DNA of 64,000 nt, from positions 620,001-684,000 of the forward strand of contig CAVTWY010000004.1 in the NCBI GenBank assembly GCA_963738575.1. The letters run 5' to 3'. Below the pieces are notes generated by a model. It was not told the origin of the DNA and ran no database searches. It saw only the letters and a program-made list of their open reading frames with translations. This DNA comes from CAVTWY01 sp963738575 (GTDB taxonomy: Bacteria; Pseudomonadota; Gammaproteobacteria; Burkholderiales; Burkholderiaceae_C). Below, piece by piece: positions 27,301 through 34,316 of this stretch (position 1 is the first letter of the stretch; the number at the start of each line of letters is the position of its first letter). The translations under genes were made by a program, and so were the position numbers.

Positions 27301-27801
27301 GTGGACTTGGCCCATGGAAAAGCGCGTCAGGCATTGGACGGCGTGACGCTGGGGCGCACCATGCTCCAGGCCACCGGCACGCGGTTTTTGCTGCCGTTGG
27401 TGTCGATCGTCGAAGCACGGACCCTAGCAGCTAACGGAGATCTCGACCGTGCGCAGGCCGTGCTGCGCGAGGCGCAGCGCCATCAAGATGCCACCGCCGA
27501 GCAGTGGCTGGCCTGCGAGGTGTGGCGCATCCTGGGCGACGTGCAGCGCTTGATACCCGGCATCAAAACGTCCGTTGTCGAAGGTGCCTACCAGCAGGCC
27601 CTCGACCTGGCCCAAGTGCAGGGCGCCCGGTCGTGGGAGCTGCGCGCCGCGACAAGCTTGGCCGCGCTGTGGCTGGAGCGCGGCGAAAGCAGCCGTGCCG
27701 CAGCCTTGCTGCAACGGGTCTGCAGCAAGCCCTTGTCAGGCGCGCCTTGTGCCGACATGGACGAAGCGCAGCGCCTCCTGGGCCTGACGCAAGGCCCGTG
27801 A
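24391..27801 (+). CDS. SAM - class III cyclase - AAA ATPase - TPR signalling protein
   Basis: I favour the GTG at 24391, which puts the SAM domain (VSVWLEQLGLGQYAEGFREHDI, GHRIRMLDAV) at the N-terminus of a 1136-residue protein. A class III nucleotide cyclase domain follows (QLTVMFCDLVGSTELSMRLD with a metal-binding Asp, GGHVAQYLGDGLLVYFG). Then comes a large AAA/NB-type ATPase (Walker A GEAGIGKSR, Walker B LVVLEDAHWIDPTT) and a long helical TPR region. This architecture is known in proteobacteria and actinobacteria. Cyclase activity and nucleotide choice cannot be judged. The start is uncertain; upstream in-frame codons extend to 24283. Confidence 0.85.
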   Translation: MDPDVSVWLEQLGLGQYAEGFREHDIGWPLLAKLDHATLKDMGVASTGHRIRMLDAVAATAASHQTVQPARAPEALQPNGHATDAGPAERRQLTVMFCDLVGSTELSMRLDPEVFRDVVRAYQQAVEGVTERYGGHVAQYLGDGLLVYFGYPTAHEDDAQRAVLAGLGIPDALSRLNTRLTAQHGVQLAARVGIHTGPVVVGRMGSDAHHENLAVGDTPNLAARLQAQAAPGATVISAGTRQLLGSLFALTPLLDLALKGVAAPTQAFVVVGEQPAETRFASGHGADATAMVGREHELALLLARWRQAKAGQGQMVVLTGEAGIGKSRIASELTKNLTAEPHRRISYQCSPFHTSTALYPVLRQVVFAAGIDASDSPQHKLARLEQLLRESPGDVAMASHLIGASLGLGELAEVQHGALAMSSEQRRERLLQALLDQLVSAADGRPTLVVLEDAHWIDPTTLSLVDMALERMRDRPIFFLVTARPTFRPSFGEHPIVSHLSLTRLDRESIFQMVGQVTQGKALPATLMQDIAAKTDGVPLFVEELTKSLLESGQLRDTGQDYAFDGAFDPLTIPTSLRDTLMARLDHVQAIKEVAQTAACIGREFAWPLLAAVVQGPAEWLDAALKQLVDAALIIRRGTVPEESTFIFKHALVRDAAYDSLLKAKRVTIHAALLQHLQRDASVPPQVLAHHAAAAGRLSEAADHWEQAGDRAAVLSNFSEAISHFEQALHCADAKDGAPPATSGDDPRERTLRLVLRLAHACVARHGHASALTVQAFKRAHDLADLLEASPRRFAAYYGYLVTQLVQCQLREAMAVAHKLSKDADAGNDDVRRLMAACGRGTTATLMGDFAAAHECFNIVSRLGERMEAATLIRQFGHDPRGVARCYGALGLWCTGDRLGAASLWHQGIQLARASSHTPSQAQPLVFGALLAGLSQWPDEFEQRTDEATAFTAQHGFQMWHGFATCLRAWVDLAHGKARQALDGVTLGRTMLQATGTRFLLPLVSIVEARTLAANGDLDRAQAVLREAQRHQDATAEQWLACEVWRILGDVQRLIPGIKTSVVEGAYQQALDLAQVQGARSWELRAATSLAALWLERGESSRAAALLQRVCSKPLSGAPCADMDEAQRLLGLTQGP

Positions 27802-27852
27802 GGAGCACGACCGGGGGCTGCTCGCCCTGTGGCCCCGTGCAGCGCACGGTCT

Positions 27853-28065
27853 TGCGGATTCAGAACGATTAGCAATGCTTGGGCGTGCGGCCAAGGACAT
27901 GAATGGCGCATCGGCGGACAGTCGACTCATCGACAACGCACCGCCGGTGCACCAACCAGAAAGCCGCCCATCATGACCACCTCTCTCACCCTTCGCATCT
28001 CGGCAGCCTTGGCCTCTATCGTCACCACGGGGCTGGTGCTTCGTTTGGTGAGTTCGTTTGGCTGA
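27853..28065 (+). repeat. Leader-plus-small-peptide unit, copy 1
   Basis: About 213 bases closely repeated at 28825-29039, with the first 110 also at 29791-29905. It begins near TTGCGGATTCAGAACGATT and contains a conserved stem (GCACC GCC GGTGC) about 26 bases before the ATG of a 30-residue ORF. Confidence 0.8.
27973..28065 (+). CDS. 30-residue hydrophobic peptide, copy 1
   Basis: Encodes MTTSLTLRISAALASIVTTG plus ten more residues, essentially one membrane helix or an uncleaved signal sequence with one N-terminal Arg. The reading frame is conserved in copy 2 at 28947, where most changes are conservative or silent. This supports translation. The ribosome site is weak (CAGAAAGCCGCCC). No function is known to me. 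Confidence 0.55.
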   Translation: MTTSLTLRISAALASIVTTGLVLRLVSSFG

Positions 28066-28144
28066 CCTCTTGTTGGCGCCGTCGTCAAAGTGGTGGCGGC
28101 CATAACGTTCATGGGGTGAGCCCTTTGAAAAGCGCCCCTGCTGT

Positions 28145-28444
28145 TTATCTAGATAGCAGCTCGCACCGACCAATGCGTGCCAGAGCTTCACCCATGGCCT
28201 CGCGTGCGATGGCCGTGTCATAGTTAACTTGGCCACGAAGCCACCAACCGTCACTGAGCCCGAAGTACCGGCAAAGACGAAGGTCTGTATCGGCCGTGAT
28301 TGAACGCTTGCCCGCAACAATGTCGCCAATTCGCTGGGCAGGCACGCCAATGTCCTTGGCAAGACGATATTTGGAGAGACCCAAGGGCTTGAGGAATTCC
28401 TCGTCGAGCATTTCGCCAGGGGAGACGGGGGCAACGGTAGGCAT
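28145..28444 (-). CDS. higA: HigA-type antitoxin
   Basis: A 99-residue protein with an XRE helix-turn-helix (LGLSKYRLAKDIGVPAQRIGDIVAGKRSI) and the HigA start SPGEMLDEEFLKPLGLS, followed by RLCRYFGLSDGWWLRGQ. HigA binds and neutralises the HigB RNase and represses the operon. It lies 13 bases after the higB stop, in the usual toxin-first order. Length is normal. Confidence 0.9.
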   Translation of the reverse strand: MPTVAPVSPGEMLDEEFLKPLGLSKYRLAKDIGVPAQRIGDIVAGKRSITADTDLRLCRYFGLSDGWWLRGQVNYDTAIAREAMGEALARIGRCELLSR

Positions 28445-28456
28445 CAGGCCGATCCT

Positions 28457-28738
28457 TCAGTGGTAGTCAACAATTTCAACGTCCTTGGGACCTTCAGACG
28501 TCCACACGAAGCACACACGCCATTGGTCATTGACGCGAATGCTGTGCTGGCCCTTGCGGGCCCCTTTGAGGGCTTCAAGTTGATTCCCGGGAGGAATCCG
28601 AAGGTCCTCCAAAACTGAAGACCAGTCGAGCTGTTCGAGCTTTCGCAGCGCTGGGCGTTCGACGTTGACCCACCGACGCACACGCTCGCCTCGAAACAGG
28701 GCTTCGGTCACCTTGCACTTGAAGCTCTTTATGGTCAC
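28457..28738 (-). CDS. higB: HigB-type RelE-family mRNA interferase toxin
   Basis: I start at a GTG at 28738 (VTIKSFKCKVTEALFRG); the longer frame upstream reads through a repeat unit. The 93-residue product has the HigB pattern: KLEQLDWSSVLEDLRIPPGNQLEALKG, then GQHSIRVNDQWRVCFVW and a C-terminal DVEIVDYH with the catalytic His/Tyr region. It should be a ribosome-dependent RNase controlled by the adjacent HigA. The pair lies between two copies of the leader repeat. Confidence 0.88.
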   Translation of the reverse strand: MTIKSFKCKVTEALFRGERVRRWVNVERPALRKLEQLDWSSVLEDLRIPPGNQLEALKGARKGQHSIRVNDQWRVCFVWTSEGPKDVEIVDYH

Positions 28739-28824
28739 AGAAAAATAATAACGCGTCGCGTGAATAACGTCAAGGGCTCGAGCTCGAACGATGCGGGTCG
28801 CTAGCCCCAAGCGCGGCGCATGGA

Positions 28825-29039
28825 ATTGCGCATTCAGAACGATTAGCAATGCTTGGGTGCGCGGCCAAGGACATGAATCGCGCATCGGCGGACAGTCAAC
28901 TCATCGACAACGCACCGCCGGTGCACCAACCAGAAAGCCGCCCATCATGACCACCTCTCTCACCCTTCGCATCTCTGCTGCCTTGGCCTCCATCATTACC
29001 ACGGGGCTGTTGCTTCGATTGGTGAGTTCGTTTGGCTGA
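28825..29039 (+). repeat. Leader-plus-small-peptide unit, copy 2
   Basis: Closely matches 27853-28065, including the GCACC GCC GGTGC stem, the ATG context CCCATCATGACCACC and the ORF end TTTGGCTGA. Similarity stops right after the TGA. Confidence 0.8.
28947..29039 (+). CDS. 30-residue hydrophobic peptide, copy 2
   Basis: Same length and frame as the ORF at 27973, with LRISAALASIITTGLLLRLV in the middle. Differences between the copies (Val/Ile, Val/Leu and silent changes) preserve hydrophobicity, which argues for selection on the peptide. Probably a single-span membrane peptide; function unknown. Confidence 0.55.
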   Translation: MTTSLTLRISAALASIITTGLLLRLVSSFG

Positions 29040-29056
29040 TGCCCCAAGGTCAGCTT

Positions 29057-29557
29057 TCAACACGGGGTGCTGTGGCTATTTTTGTCGTCATCTGGCAACT
29101 CGTCGCGCAAGCAATCCTTCAGCTCTTTCAGTGCTTCACCGAGTCCAGTGGCGGGTATCAGACTCCCCAGAAAATTGTTGATGATGTCGACCCACTTTTT
29201 GAACGGCTTGTTCCAAAAGCGGCGAGCGCCCCTTGCAAAGCTCTCGCGCAACGTGGCGTTCGCTCGGGTTACCTGCGCTTCTTTGACGCTCAGTTGGGCA
29301 CCGTAGAACCCGACCGCCTGCAAGCTCTGTCGCGTCGCTTGGTAGATCAATGTCTCAGGATGAACTTCACCCGCAACCCCAGGTCTGCGTACAAAGTCAT
29401 CAAGGCACTCTTTGATGGCGGCGCGGACAACTGATGCGCTATCACCGTAGATGCCATCGGCGTTCTCTTCGATCATTTCGAACGTCTTGATTGTGTCCAT
29501 GAACATCCGCATCACGCGAGACTGGACTTCCCGAAGATCGTTTTCAAGTAGTGGCAT
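29057..29557 (-). CDS. Hypothetical protein, mostly helical
   Basis: A 166-residue protein with an excellent ribosome site (AGGAGGTGA) before the ATG at 29557. It starts MPLLENDLREVQSRVMRMFMD and is predicted mostly alpha-helical by composition, with no membrane segment or signal peptide. It ends in a charged tail (ELPDDDKNSHSTPC). No family was recognised. GC content looks lower than the flanking core genes, consistent with acquired DNA. It lies between leader repeats 2 and 3, facing them. Confidence 0.6.
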   Translation of the reverse strand: MPLLENDLREVQSRVMRMFMDTIKTFEMIEENADGIYGDSASVVRAAIKECLDDFVRRPGVAGEVHPETLIYQATRQSLQAVGFYGAQLSVKEAQVTRANATLRESFARGARRFWNKPFKKWVDIINNFLGSLIPATGLGEALKELKDCLRDELPDDDKNSHSTPC

Positions 29558-29790
29558 GGCTCACCTCCTGTACGAAACACCGTTAAAACGAAGGGACTGT
29601 TGGCCCACAAGTCACGGTCATTGCATCATGACTGGCGGTGCCGACAGGCCCATCCTATGCCTATGAATTGGCCAAGTCCAGCAGCAAACACGGCCTCGCC
29701 ATTGCCTTGCTTCAGTGCGCTTGTAGCAACCCATTTCCGGAAACGCCGTCATGCTGATAAAGACGAGGCGAAGCTCGTGGTTTTATGCCT

Positions 29791-29905
29791 TCAGGACGTT
29801 TAGCAACGCTTGGGCGCACGGCCAAGGACATGAATGGGCCATCGGTGGACAGTCGACTCATCGACAACGCACCCTCGTGCACCAACCTGAAAGGCACCCA
29901 TCATG
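29791..29905 (+). repeat. Leader repeat, copy 3 (leader only)
   Basis: Matches the first part of the two upstream units (TTTAGCAACGCTTGGGCGC, GGCCAAGGACATGAAT, CAGTCGACTCATCGACAACGCACC) up to the start codon. The stem before the ATG is shortened to GCAC CCTC GTGC but still pairs. After the ATG the coding sequence is unrelated. Confidence 0.75.
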
Positions 29906-30172
29906 ACCACCCACTCCAAACTGCCGCAGTGCTTGGGCCGATTTGTGCTCATCCCGCTCGTGGTCGGTCTGACGGCGTGCGCCGCGCCCCGCGACGCAGC
30001 CTCTTCTATGGCCGAGACAGCAAATCAGCCCAACGCGGTTTCTTGCTGGAACGACAGCGCCAACAAAACGCTGCTGGCTTCCTCAACCGTCAACACAACG
30101 CCCGAAGCGAAAAGCCCGACGATGACAAATTTGTCATTCAAGCGTCGGTTGGATGTGATTTTGGGTTTTTAA
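29903..30172 (+). CDS. Small putative lipoprotein reading into the duplicated segment
   Basis: The ATG lies in leader repeat 3. The 89-residue product has a signal sequence and lipobox (LVVGLTACAAP). A Ser/Thr/Asn-rich stretch follows, and the last codons run through the CusR-type box at 30122 to a TAA just beyond it. The tail (SFKRRLDVILGF) is therefore derived from the promoter region of the duplicated gene. The original C-terminus was probably lost when the duplicated segment inserted. Confidence 0.5.
   Translation: MTTHSKLPQCLGRFVLIPLVVGLTACAAPRDAASSMAETANQPNAVSCWNDSANKTLLASSTVNTTPEAKSPTMTNLSFKRRLDVILGF
30122..30137. promoter_or_regulatory. CusR/CopR-type operator, second copy
   Basis: The same perfect ATGACAAATTTGTCAT palindrome as at 10025, 137 bases before copy 2 of the small exported protein gene. 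It should bind the response regulator encoded at 9262-9939. Confidence 0.75.
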
Positions 30173-30258
30173 AGTTCTCTCCATGCCATCAACAACAAGG
30201 CATGTCTTCTAACCCCCCCCGCAGTGCTTGCACTGCACAACCACCCGGAGATACCACC

Positions 30259-30579
30259 ATGAACACCAAGAACCTCATCGCTACTGTTGCCACCGTGCTT
30301 GTTACGTCTTTTGGCGCCAGCGCCGCCATGGCGCAAGAAGCCACGATCGAAACCCCCGTTGTGCAAAGCACCAGCGGCGCCACGCGTCAAGCGGTGCACG
30401 CTGAGGCTGTGCAAGCGGTTGCGCAAGGCCGCATCTTGTTTGGCGAAGTGTCACGCGTGTTGCCAGCGCTCAAGGCCGACGCAGCGCCCGTGACCCGTGC
30501 CCAAGTGGCCAGCGAAGCGCGTGAAGCGGTTCGTTTGGGCTTGGCGCAGTACGGCGAAGCTTCGATTCGCGTGCTGTAA
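30259..30579 (+). CDS. Small exported protein, intact copy (DUF4148-like)
   Basis: A 106-residue protein after CCCGGAGATACCACC. A cleavable signal peptide (cleavage after AAMAQ) leaves a mature region of about 80 residues, rich in Ala/Val/Gln, with two helical segments (TRQAVHAEAVQAVAQGRI and TRAQVASEAREAVRLGLAQY). It has no Cys, His cluster or Met-rich metal motif. Control by the CusR-type box suggests a copper/silver stress role in the periplasm, by inference. The frameshifted twin at 10160 sits beside the two-component genes. Confidence 0.75.
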   Translation: MNTKNLIATVATVLVTSFGASAAMAQEATIETPVVQSTSGATRQAVHAEAVQAVAQGRILFGEVSRVLPALKADAAPVTRAQVASEAREAVRLGLAQYGEASIRVL

Positions 30580-30636
30580 GTACCGTTGCACCGTTGGCGC
30601 TCAAAGCGTCTTCGGTTCAGGCCATCACTTCTACGA

Positions 30637-30668
30637 CCCAGGGCGCCGCAAGGCGCCTTGTGTTTTTT
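30637..30668 (+). terminator. Rho-independent terminator, second copy
   Basis: Hairpin GGCGCC GCAA GGCGCC followed by TTGTGTTTTTT. It is slightly weaker than copy 1 because one outer pair is altered. Confidence 0.7.
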
Positions 30669-30803
30669 GCTTCAGCGCGTTGACGGAGCCGCGCGGGACG
30701 ACGCCGTGCAGGTAGCCGACGATGTGCGCCGTCCCTCTTTCATGGCCCAGCAGCTTGCTAAACCCCGCGCACCAATCAACTGGCGCTTTAGGCACCGCCG
30801 CAA

Positions 30804-31274
30804 CTACCCGCTGCTGGGCTGGCGCGGCTTCGCTTTCGCCACAGCTTTACTTGCTGCCGCCCGAGGCCGCACCACCCGGGCCGGCTTGCGCGCCGCCACC
30901 GCTGCCTGCATCGCCAACGCCGCCCACGGTTGCATCGCAGCGCGCGACTCCAACGCAGCCTCGGGCGCCGTGTAGTACTGCATCCGCCGCTTGATGCCTT
31001 TGGATTCGTGCTCAAACACCTGGCAGCCGGCGGCTGCAAACTGCGGCAGCGTCGTGGCATGGGCTTTGAGGTAGAGCGCGTTGTAGGCAATCACAGCCAC
31101 CGTCAGGCCATCCACGCTCAAACCCCACCCCAGAAACATGCGCTTGGCGTGTACATCGCCCAAGCTGCCGAGCAGGTCGCAGCAGAAGTCTGCAAAGTCT
31201 GCACCTGGGGGGCGGGGTTTGGGTTGGGTGAATTCATTAGGGTTGGGGTGCTTGGGTCGTCGCAGGCTAGCCAT
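30804..31274 (-). CDS. TfoX N-terminal domain protein
   Basis: A 156-residue protein with the TfoX/Sxy N-terminal pattern: DFCCDLLGSLGDVHAKRMFLGWGLSVDGLTVAVIAYNALYLKA. An Ala/Lys/Arg-rich C-terminal tail replaces the second domain of true TfoX. Family members regulate competence genes in some bacteria, but short versions like this are uncharacterised. Its stop side faces the duplicated segment. Its start overlaps the stop of the GNAT gene by eight bases. Confidence 0.8.
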   Translation of the reverse strand: MASLRRPKHPNPNEFTQPKPRPPGADFADFCCDLLGSLGDVHAKRMFLGWGLSVDGLTVAVIAYNALYLKAHATTLPQFAAAGCQVFEHESKGIKRRMQYYTAPEAALESRAAMQPWAALAMQAAVAARKPARVVRPRAAASKAVAKAKPRQPSSG

Positions 31275-31740
31275 GAATCACCTTCTTGAAGCAGACGCTT
31301 GTCGGATCGTCCTTGTAGACCCCAAACGGGTCGGTACGCGCGAAACCGAATTGTTCATAGAGTGTCATCGCAGCCGACTGTCGATTGCCTGTCTCAAGAA
31401 CAAGGCAGGTGAAGCCGGCCGACTTGGCGTGAGCTTCAATGCTGTGCAGCAATGCGCGTGCGACGCCAACACGGCGCGCTATTCGTTTTACAAACATCCT
31501 CCGCACTTCCGTGGTGTGGTCGTCGAAGGGGCGATGCGCCGCCATCCCGATCGGTTCACCATTCAAGTAGGCCATCAAGTAAATGCCGCGGGGTGGATTG
31601 GGATGGTTGGTTGGACGAGGGGCGTTGGGAACTTGAAACTCAGGGTACAAAGCGCTCGCTTCTGCTGCGGCATCGCGAAGAAGCGTGAGCGCGTCATCGC
31701 ACTGGGGGTCGACTTCGAGGATTCGATACGCAGTGGTCAT
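31267..31740 (-). CDS. GNAT-family N-acetyltransferase
   Basis: A 157-residue single-domain GNAT. The acetyl-CoA site is seen in VRRMFVKRIARRVGVARALLHSIEAHAKSAGF, followed by CLVLETGNRQSAAMTLYEQFGFART, typical of the family's C-terminal half. The substrate is unknown. It overlaps the TfoX-like gene, so the two probably share a transcript. Confidence 0.88.
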   Translation of the reverse strand: MTTAYRILEVDPQCDDALTLLRDAAAEASALYPEFQVPNAPRPTNHPNPPRGIYLMAYLNGEPIGMAAHRPFDDHTTEVRRMFVKRIARRVGVARALLHSIEAHAKSAGFTCLVLETGNRQSAAMTLYEQFGFARTDPFGVYKDDPTSVCFKKVIHG

Positions 31741-31803
31741 CTGCTTCGCGGATCACGGTTTGTGGTAAGCGGCCAACCATTGCATGCTCGGTTGACCACG
31801 GCG

Positions 31804-32652
31804 TCAAACTTCTTCAAGTTCCTTGAGTGACTTGCCATTCTTGTCTTTCCACGCAATGAGGCCATTGGCGCTACCTCCATGCACAACTGCGGCAGCGGCA
31901 CTCGGGCTGCTGAACTCGACGTCCTTCGTGAAGACATAGAGCCCGTCTTGCTCGATGAGTGTCTTGTCTTGAATCAGGCGCTGACGCAGCGCGATGGTGT
32001 TCGGGTATTGCGTTTCCGCTGAAGGCCGAACGGCAAGCACGGCACTTGATTTGGCGAAGACTACAAAACCCGCCTCAGTTCGCCTCCCAGTTGCGACGGC
32101 GTTCTTGATCTTGCAGGTGAGCTGGGGCTGCGGGTGAGCCGGCTTCGTTGAGCCGGAGATGGGTGACAACAGATCCGAGCCGAGCACGGGCAAGACCTGC
32201 CGAATGCGAGTCAGGTAGACCTCCATATCCTCTCGATCTGACTCGGGAAGCTTGGGGTTGCTTGAATTTGCATTCTCAAGCGAATAGCGCCCAACGGTCT
32301 TTGCCTCGTGGAGTAGGCGGTTCTCCAAGTAGCGAACGTGGGCCTTGGTCAGATTCTCGTCCTTGCTGACAAACACGACGACCGAAGTCCAGAAGTCCTT
32401 GGCCTTGTGCTGCTTTAGTCGGTCTCGAATGACTTCAGCCTCGCCGATGTAGGCGAGGCTGCCGCCCGAGTCAGGATCAACACCCAGTAGAAAGTAGATG
32501 CCAGAACTTTCCAGTTCGTCTCGGGCCAGCAATTCCTCCAGCTCCGTACGGGGAGCAGCGAGCGCCTTGCCCGTCCAATTTGATACCTCGCCAACTCGAA
32601 GTCGGCGCGCATCACCGTGCGGAAGGAAGAGCTTGATCGTTGCGGAGGTCAT
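31804..32652 (-). CDS. GIY-YIG nuclease-family protein with C-terminal DUF4357-like region
   Basis: I start at MTSATIKLFL. The 282-residue protein has GIYFLLGVDPDSGGSLAYIGEAEVIRDRLKQH, the GIY-YIG core with its conserved Arg, and VSKDENLTKAHVRYLENRL with the Glu. Later FVVFAKSSAVL and ALRQRLIQDKTL fit a DUF4357-like domain. Such proteins occur near restriction or mobile loci, but their role is not defined. No partner methylase is visible here. Confidence 0.8.
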   Translation of the reverse strand: MTSATIKLFLPHGDARRLRVGEVSNWTGKALAAPRTELEELLARDELESSGIYFLLGVDPDSGGSLAYIGEAEVIRDRLKQHKAKDFWTSVVVFVSKDENLTKAHVRYLENRLLHEAKTVGRYSLENANSSNPKLPESDREDMEVYLTRIRQVLPVLGSDLLSPISGSTKPAHPQPQLTCKIKNAVATGRRTEAGFVVFAKSSAVLAVRPSAETQYPNTIALRQRLIQDKTLIEQDGLYVFTKDVEFSSPSAAAAVVHGGSANGLIAWKDKNGKSLKELEEV

Positions 32653-33237
32653 GGTGAACTTTTGAGCGATGGTCCGCAAAAGCGGCGGCTTAAACGTGAG
32701 AGTCAGGCGGAACGCCGGGACCGATCAGGCCAAAATGTACAACCTACCGTGTGTCCGGGCGTGGTGGCCCGTCAGTGGCGCTCAAAGGGTTAGGTCGCGT
32801 TTGCGGCAGTAGCGAGATAGCGGAGCTGACAGGCTTGACGAATACAAAACTACCACCATCCTGCGCCCCGCCCGATCCAGTGAACTGGTCCAGAAGATGC
32901 CAAGAGAATCAACGGCAAGCGCCAAATTAGCATCGCTATGAGCTTCACGAACGCGCAGTTGCGACTGAAGTGCTTTAAGGGATCGTAGGCGGCAGCTGCG
33001 TGAGAGGCGATGCGCGCATCCATGCGTTCGGACTTTCGGTTGCTATGAACCTGATTGTCCGCGTATTAGCTGTTGCACTATCCGAGGTGCTGGGTTGTGT
33101 ACTTGGTCTGGGGAAAGGTAAGTCCTTGATTTTTCAACTGTTTGTCGCCGCGCACAGCCCCATTTCTGTCGATTGAGACTTGGTCCGTTGCTCGCTAAGT
33201 TGTTGATTTGACTCGTGTCTGGAGTTGTCTGCCCCGG
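32653..33237. other. Intergenic stretch
   Basis: About 585 bases with no convincing coding frame, tRNA, insertion sequence end or strong terminator that I can see. It lies between accessory genes and may be degraded DNA. Confidence 0.4.
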
Positions 33238-33369
33238 TCAGAACTGAATGTCGTCGTCCATGTTGTCGAATGAAGTACTCGACTTCTTGCCGTATTCGCC
33301 AGTGAACCTCAACTTGTAGAAGTCGGCAAACGTCCTGTTTTGGATTCCGATTGCTTGAGGGCGCGGCTG

Positions 33370-33455
33370 GGTTTGCGCAGGTGATGGCGGGCGACTTGGG
33401 GGCAGGTCACCGCCACAGACGTTGCCACCCCAGGGGGCGATGGCGAGGTAGTTGG
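33370..33455 (-). pseudogene. Relic of the transglycosylase gene
   Basis: On the minus strand this encodes YLAIAPWGGNVCGGD, nearly identical to the corresponding part of the GT51 gene at 34317-35756. DNA similarity covers about 80 bases only. It is a short, orphaned duplicate next to the ORF6N gene. Confidence 0.65.
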
Positions 33456-33487
33456 ACCTGAACAATTCCCATCTTGCATGCTGCCCC

Positions 33488-34072
33488 TTAGGTTTTATTG
33501 CTGCGCTTGTCCTCAGGGTTGACGAACCCGATAGGCCGCTTGGGTGGATCTGGCGGCACCATGAGCTGGTTAAGCGCCTCGATAAGGGCCCTGAGCTGAT
33601 TGCGGGTATTGCGACTGAAGGTGTCATGCGTCAGCGCCAGCCCTTCGGTCTTCTGCTCCAGCTCGCTCAGCCGCTTGGCCAGATCGGAGTGCACGGCGGC
33701 CATCTCGCGCATGCGCACAAACGCCCGCACCACAAAAATCCCCATCTCCACCGCCTGAGGGGAAGCCAGCACATTGGCTGCCTGAATGGCGCCGTGCTCG
33801 GTGAAGGCGTGGGGCAGCACCTTGGAGAACTTCAGCTTGGCGAGGTGGTCGCAATTTGCGACCACCTCGGCCTTCTCGTGAGGGGTCAGCTTGAACATGA
33901 AGTCGCGGGGGAATCGATCTGCGTTGCGCTTGACCTGCTCGTTTAGCCGCTTGGTCGTCACGCCGTAGAGCGCGGCGAGGTCGGCGTCGATCATCAAGCG
34001 CAGGCCGCGCAAAACGACGACGCGGCTCTCGATGCGCGGAAGGAGCGTAGGGGTTTCTGAACCGGTGGGCAT
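33488..34072 (-). CDS. ORF6N-domain protein (phage-type DNA-binding)
   Basis: A 194-residue protein. The N-terminal ORF6N domain is clear: VVVLRGLRLMIDADLAALYGVTTKRLNEQVKRNADRFP, then DFMFKLTPHE and the block TEHGAIQAANVL. A helical C-terminal part with KRLSELEQKTEGL may form a coiled coil. ORF6N proteins derive from phage anti-repressor/KilA-N systems and are common as chromosomal orphans. It sits between the transglycosylase relic and an HTH relic. Confidence 0.88.
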   Translation of the reverse strand: MPTGSETPTLLPRIESRVVVLRGLRLMIDADLAALYGVTTKRLNEQVKRNADRFPRDFMFKLTPHEKAEVVANCDHLAKLKFSKVLPHAFTEHGAIQAANVLASPQAVEMGIFVVRAFVRMREMAAVHSDLAKRLSELEQKTEGLALTHDTFSRNTRNQLRALIEALNQLMVPPDPPKRPIGFVNPEDKRSNKT

Positions 34073-34086
34073 AGGGTTTGTGCGTG

Positions 34087-34269
34087 TCAGCGTTTGACCG
34101 GGATCAGCGCGGTATCGAGCATGTGAGAGACGAATTGCTGCATGGTCTTGGGTGGTTGGGCCACGCCCAGCTGCGCAGCCAACTCATCCTGCGTCATACC
34201 ATGGTCTTTGCGTACTCGGGCGATTCGAAGGCCGAGTTCCTAGACGAATTGTTGATGAAGGGCGTTCAT
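34087..34269 (-). pseudogene. Truncated XRE-type helix-turn-helix gene
   Basis: From an ATG at 34269, MNALHQQFV is followed by TAG. The same frame then continues ELGLRIARVRKDHGMTQDEL and AAQLGVAQ, a good XRE helix-turn-helix start, and ends 20 codons later at 34087. A CAG-to-TAG change and loss of the recognition half would explain it. Not expected to be functional. Confidence 0.6.
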
Positions 34270-34316
34270 GGCGGCGATCGTTGACGCTACGGCCATGAGT
34301 GTTCGCCGAGTAGTGC

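Larger units (their letters stand above)
30121..30668 (+). repeat. Duplicated operator-gene-terminator segment, copy 2
   Basis: Near-identical to 10024-10569 and containing the intact version of the gene. The left junction falls within one base of the CusR-type box. Confidence 0.85.

Noticed and set aside
27853..30172. Integron cassette array, because repeats alternate with small cargo genes
   Set aside because: The repeats lack attC core sites (GTTRRRY/RYYYAAC) and lie upstream of, not after, the cargo genes; no integrase is present.
33238..33627. Minus-strand 129-codon gene
   Set aside because: Only about 80 bases resemble coding sequence, the transglycosylase relic; the rest is antisense to the ORF6N gene or non-coding.
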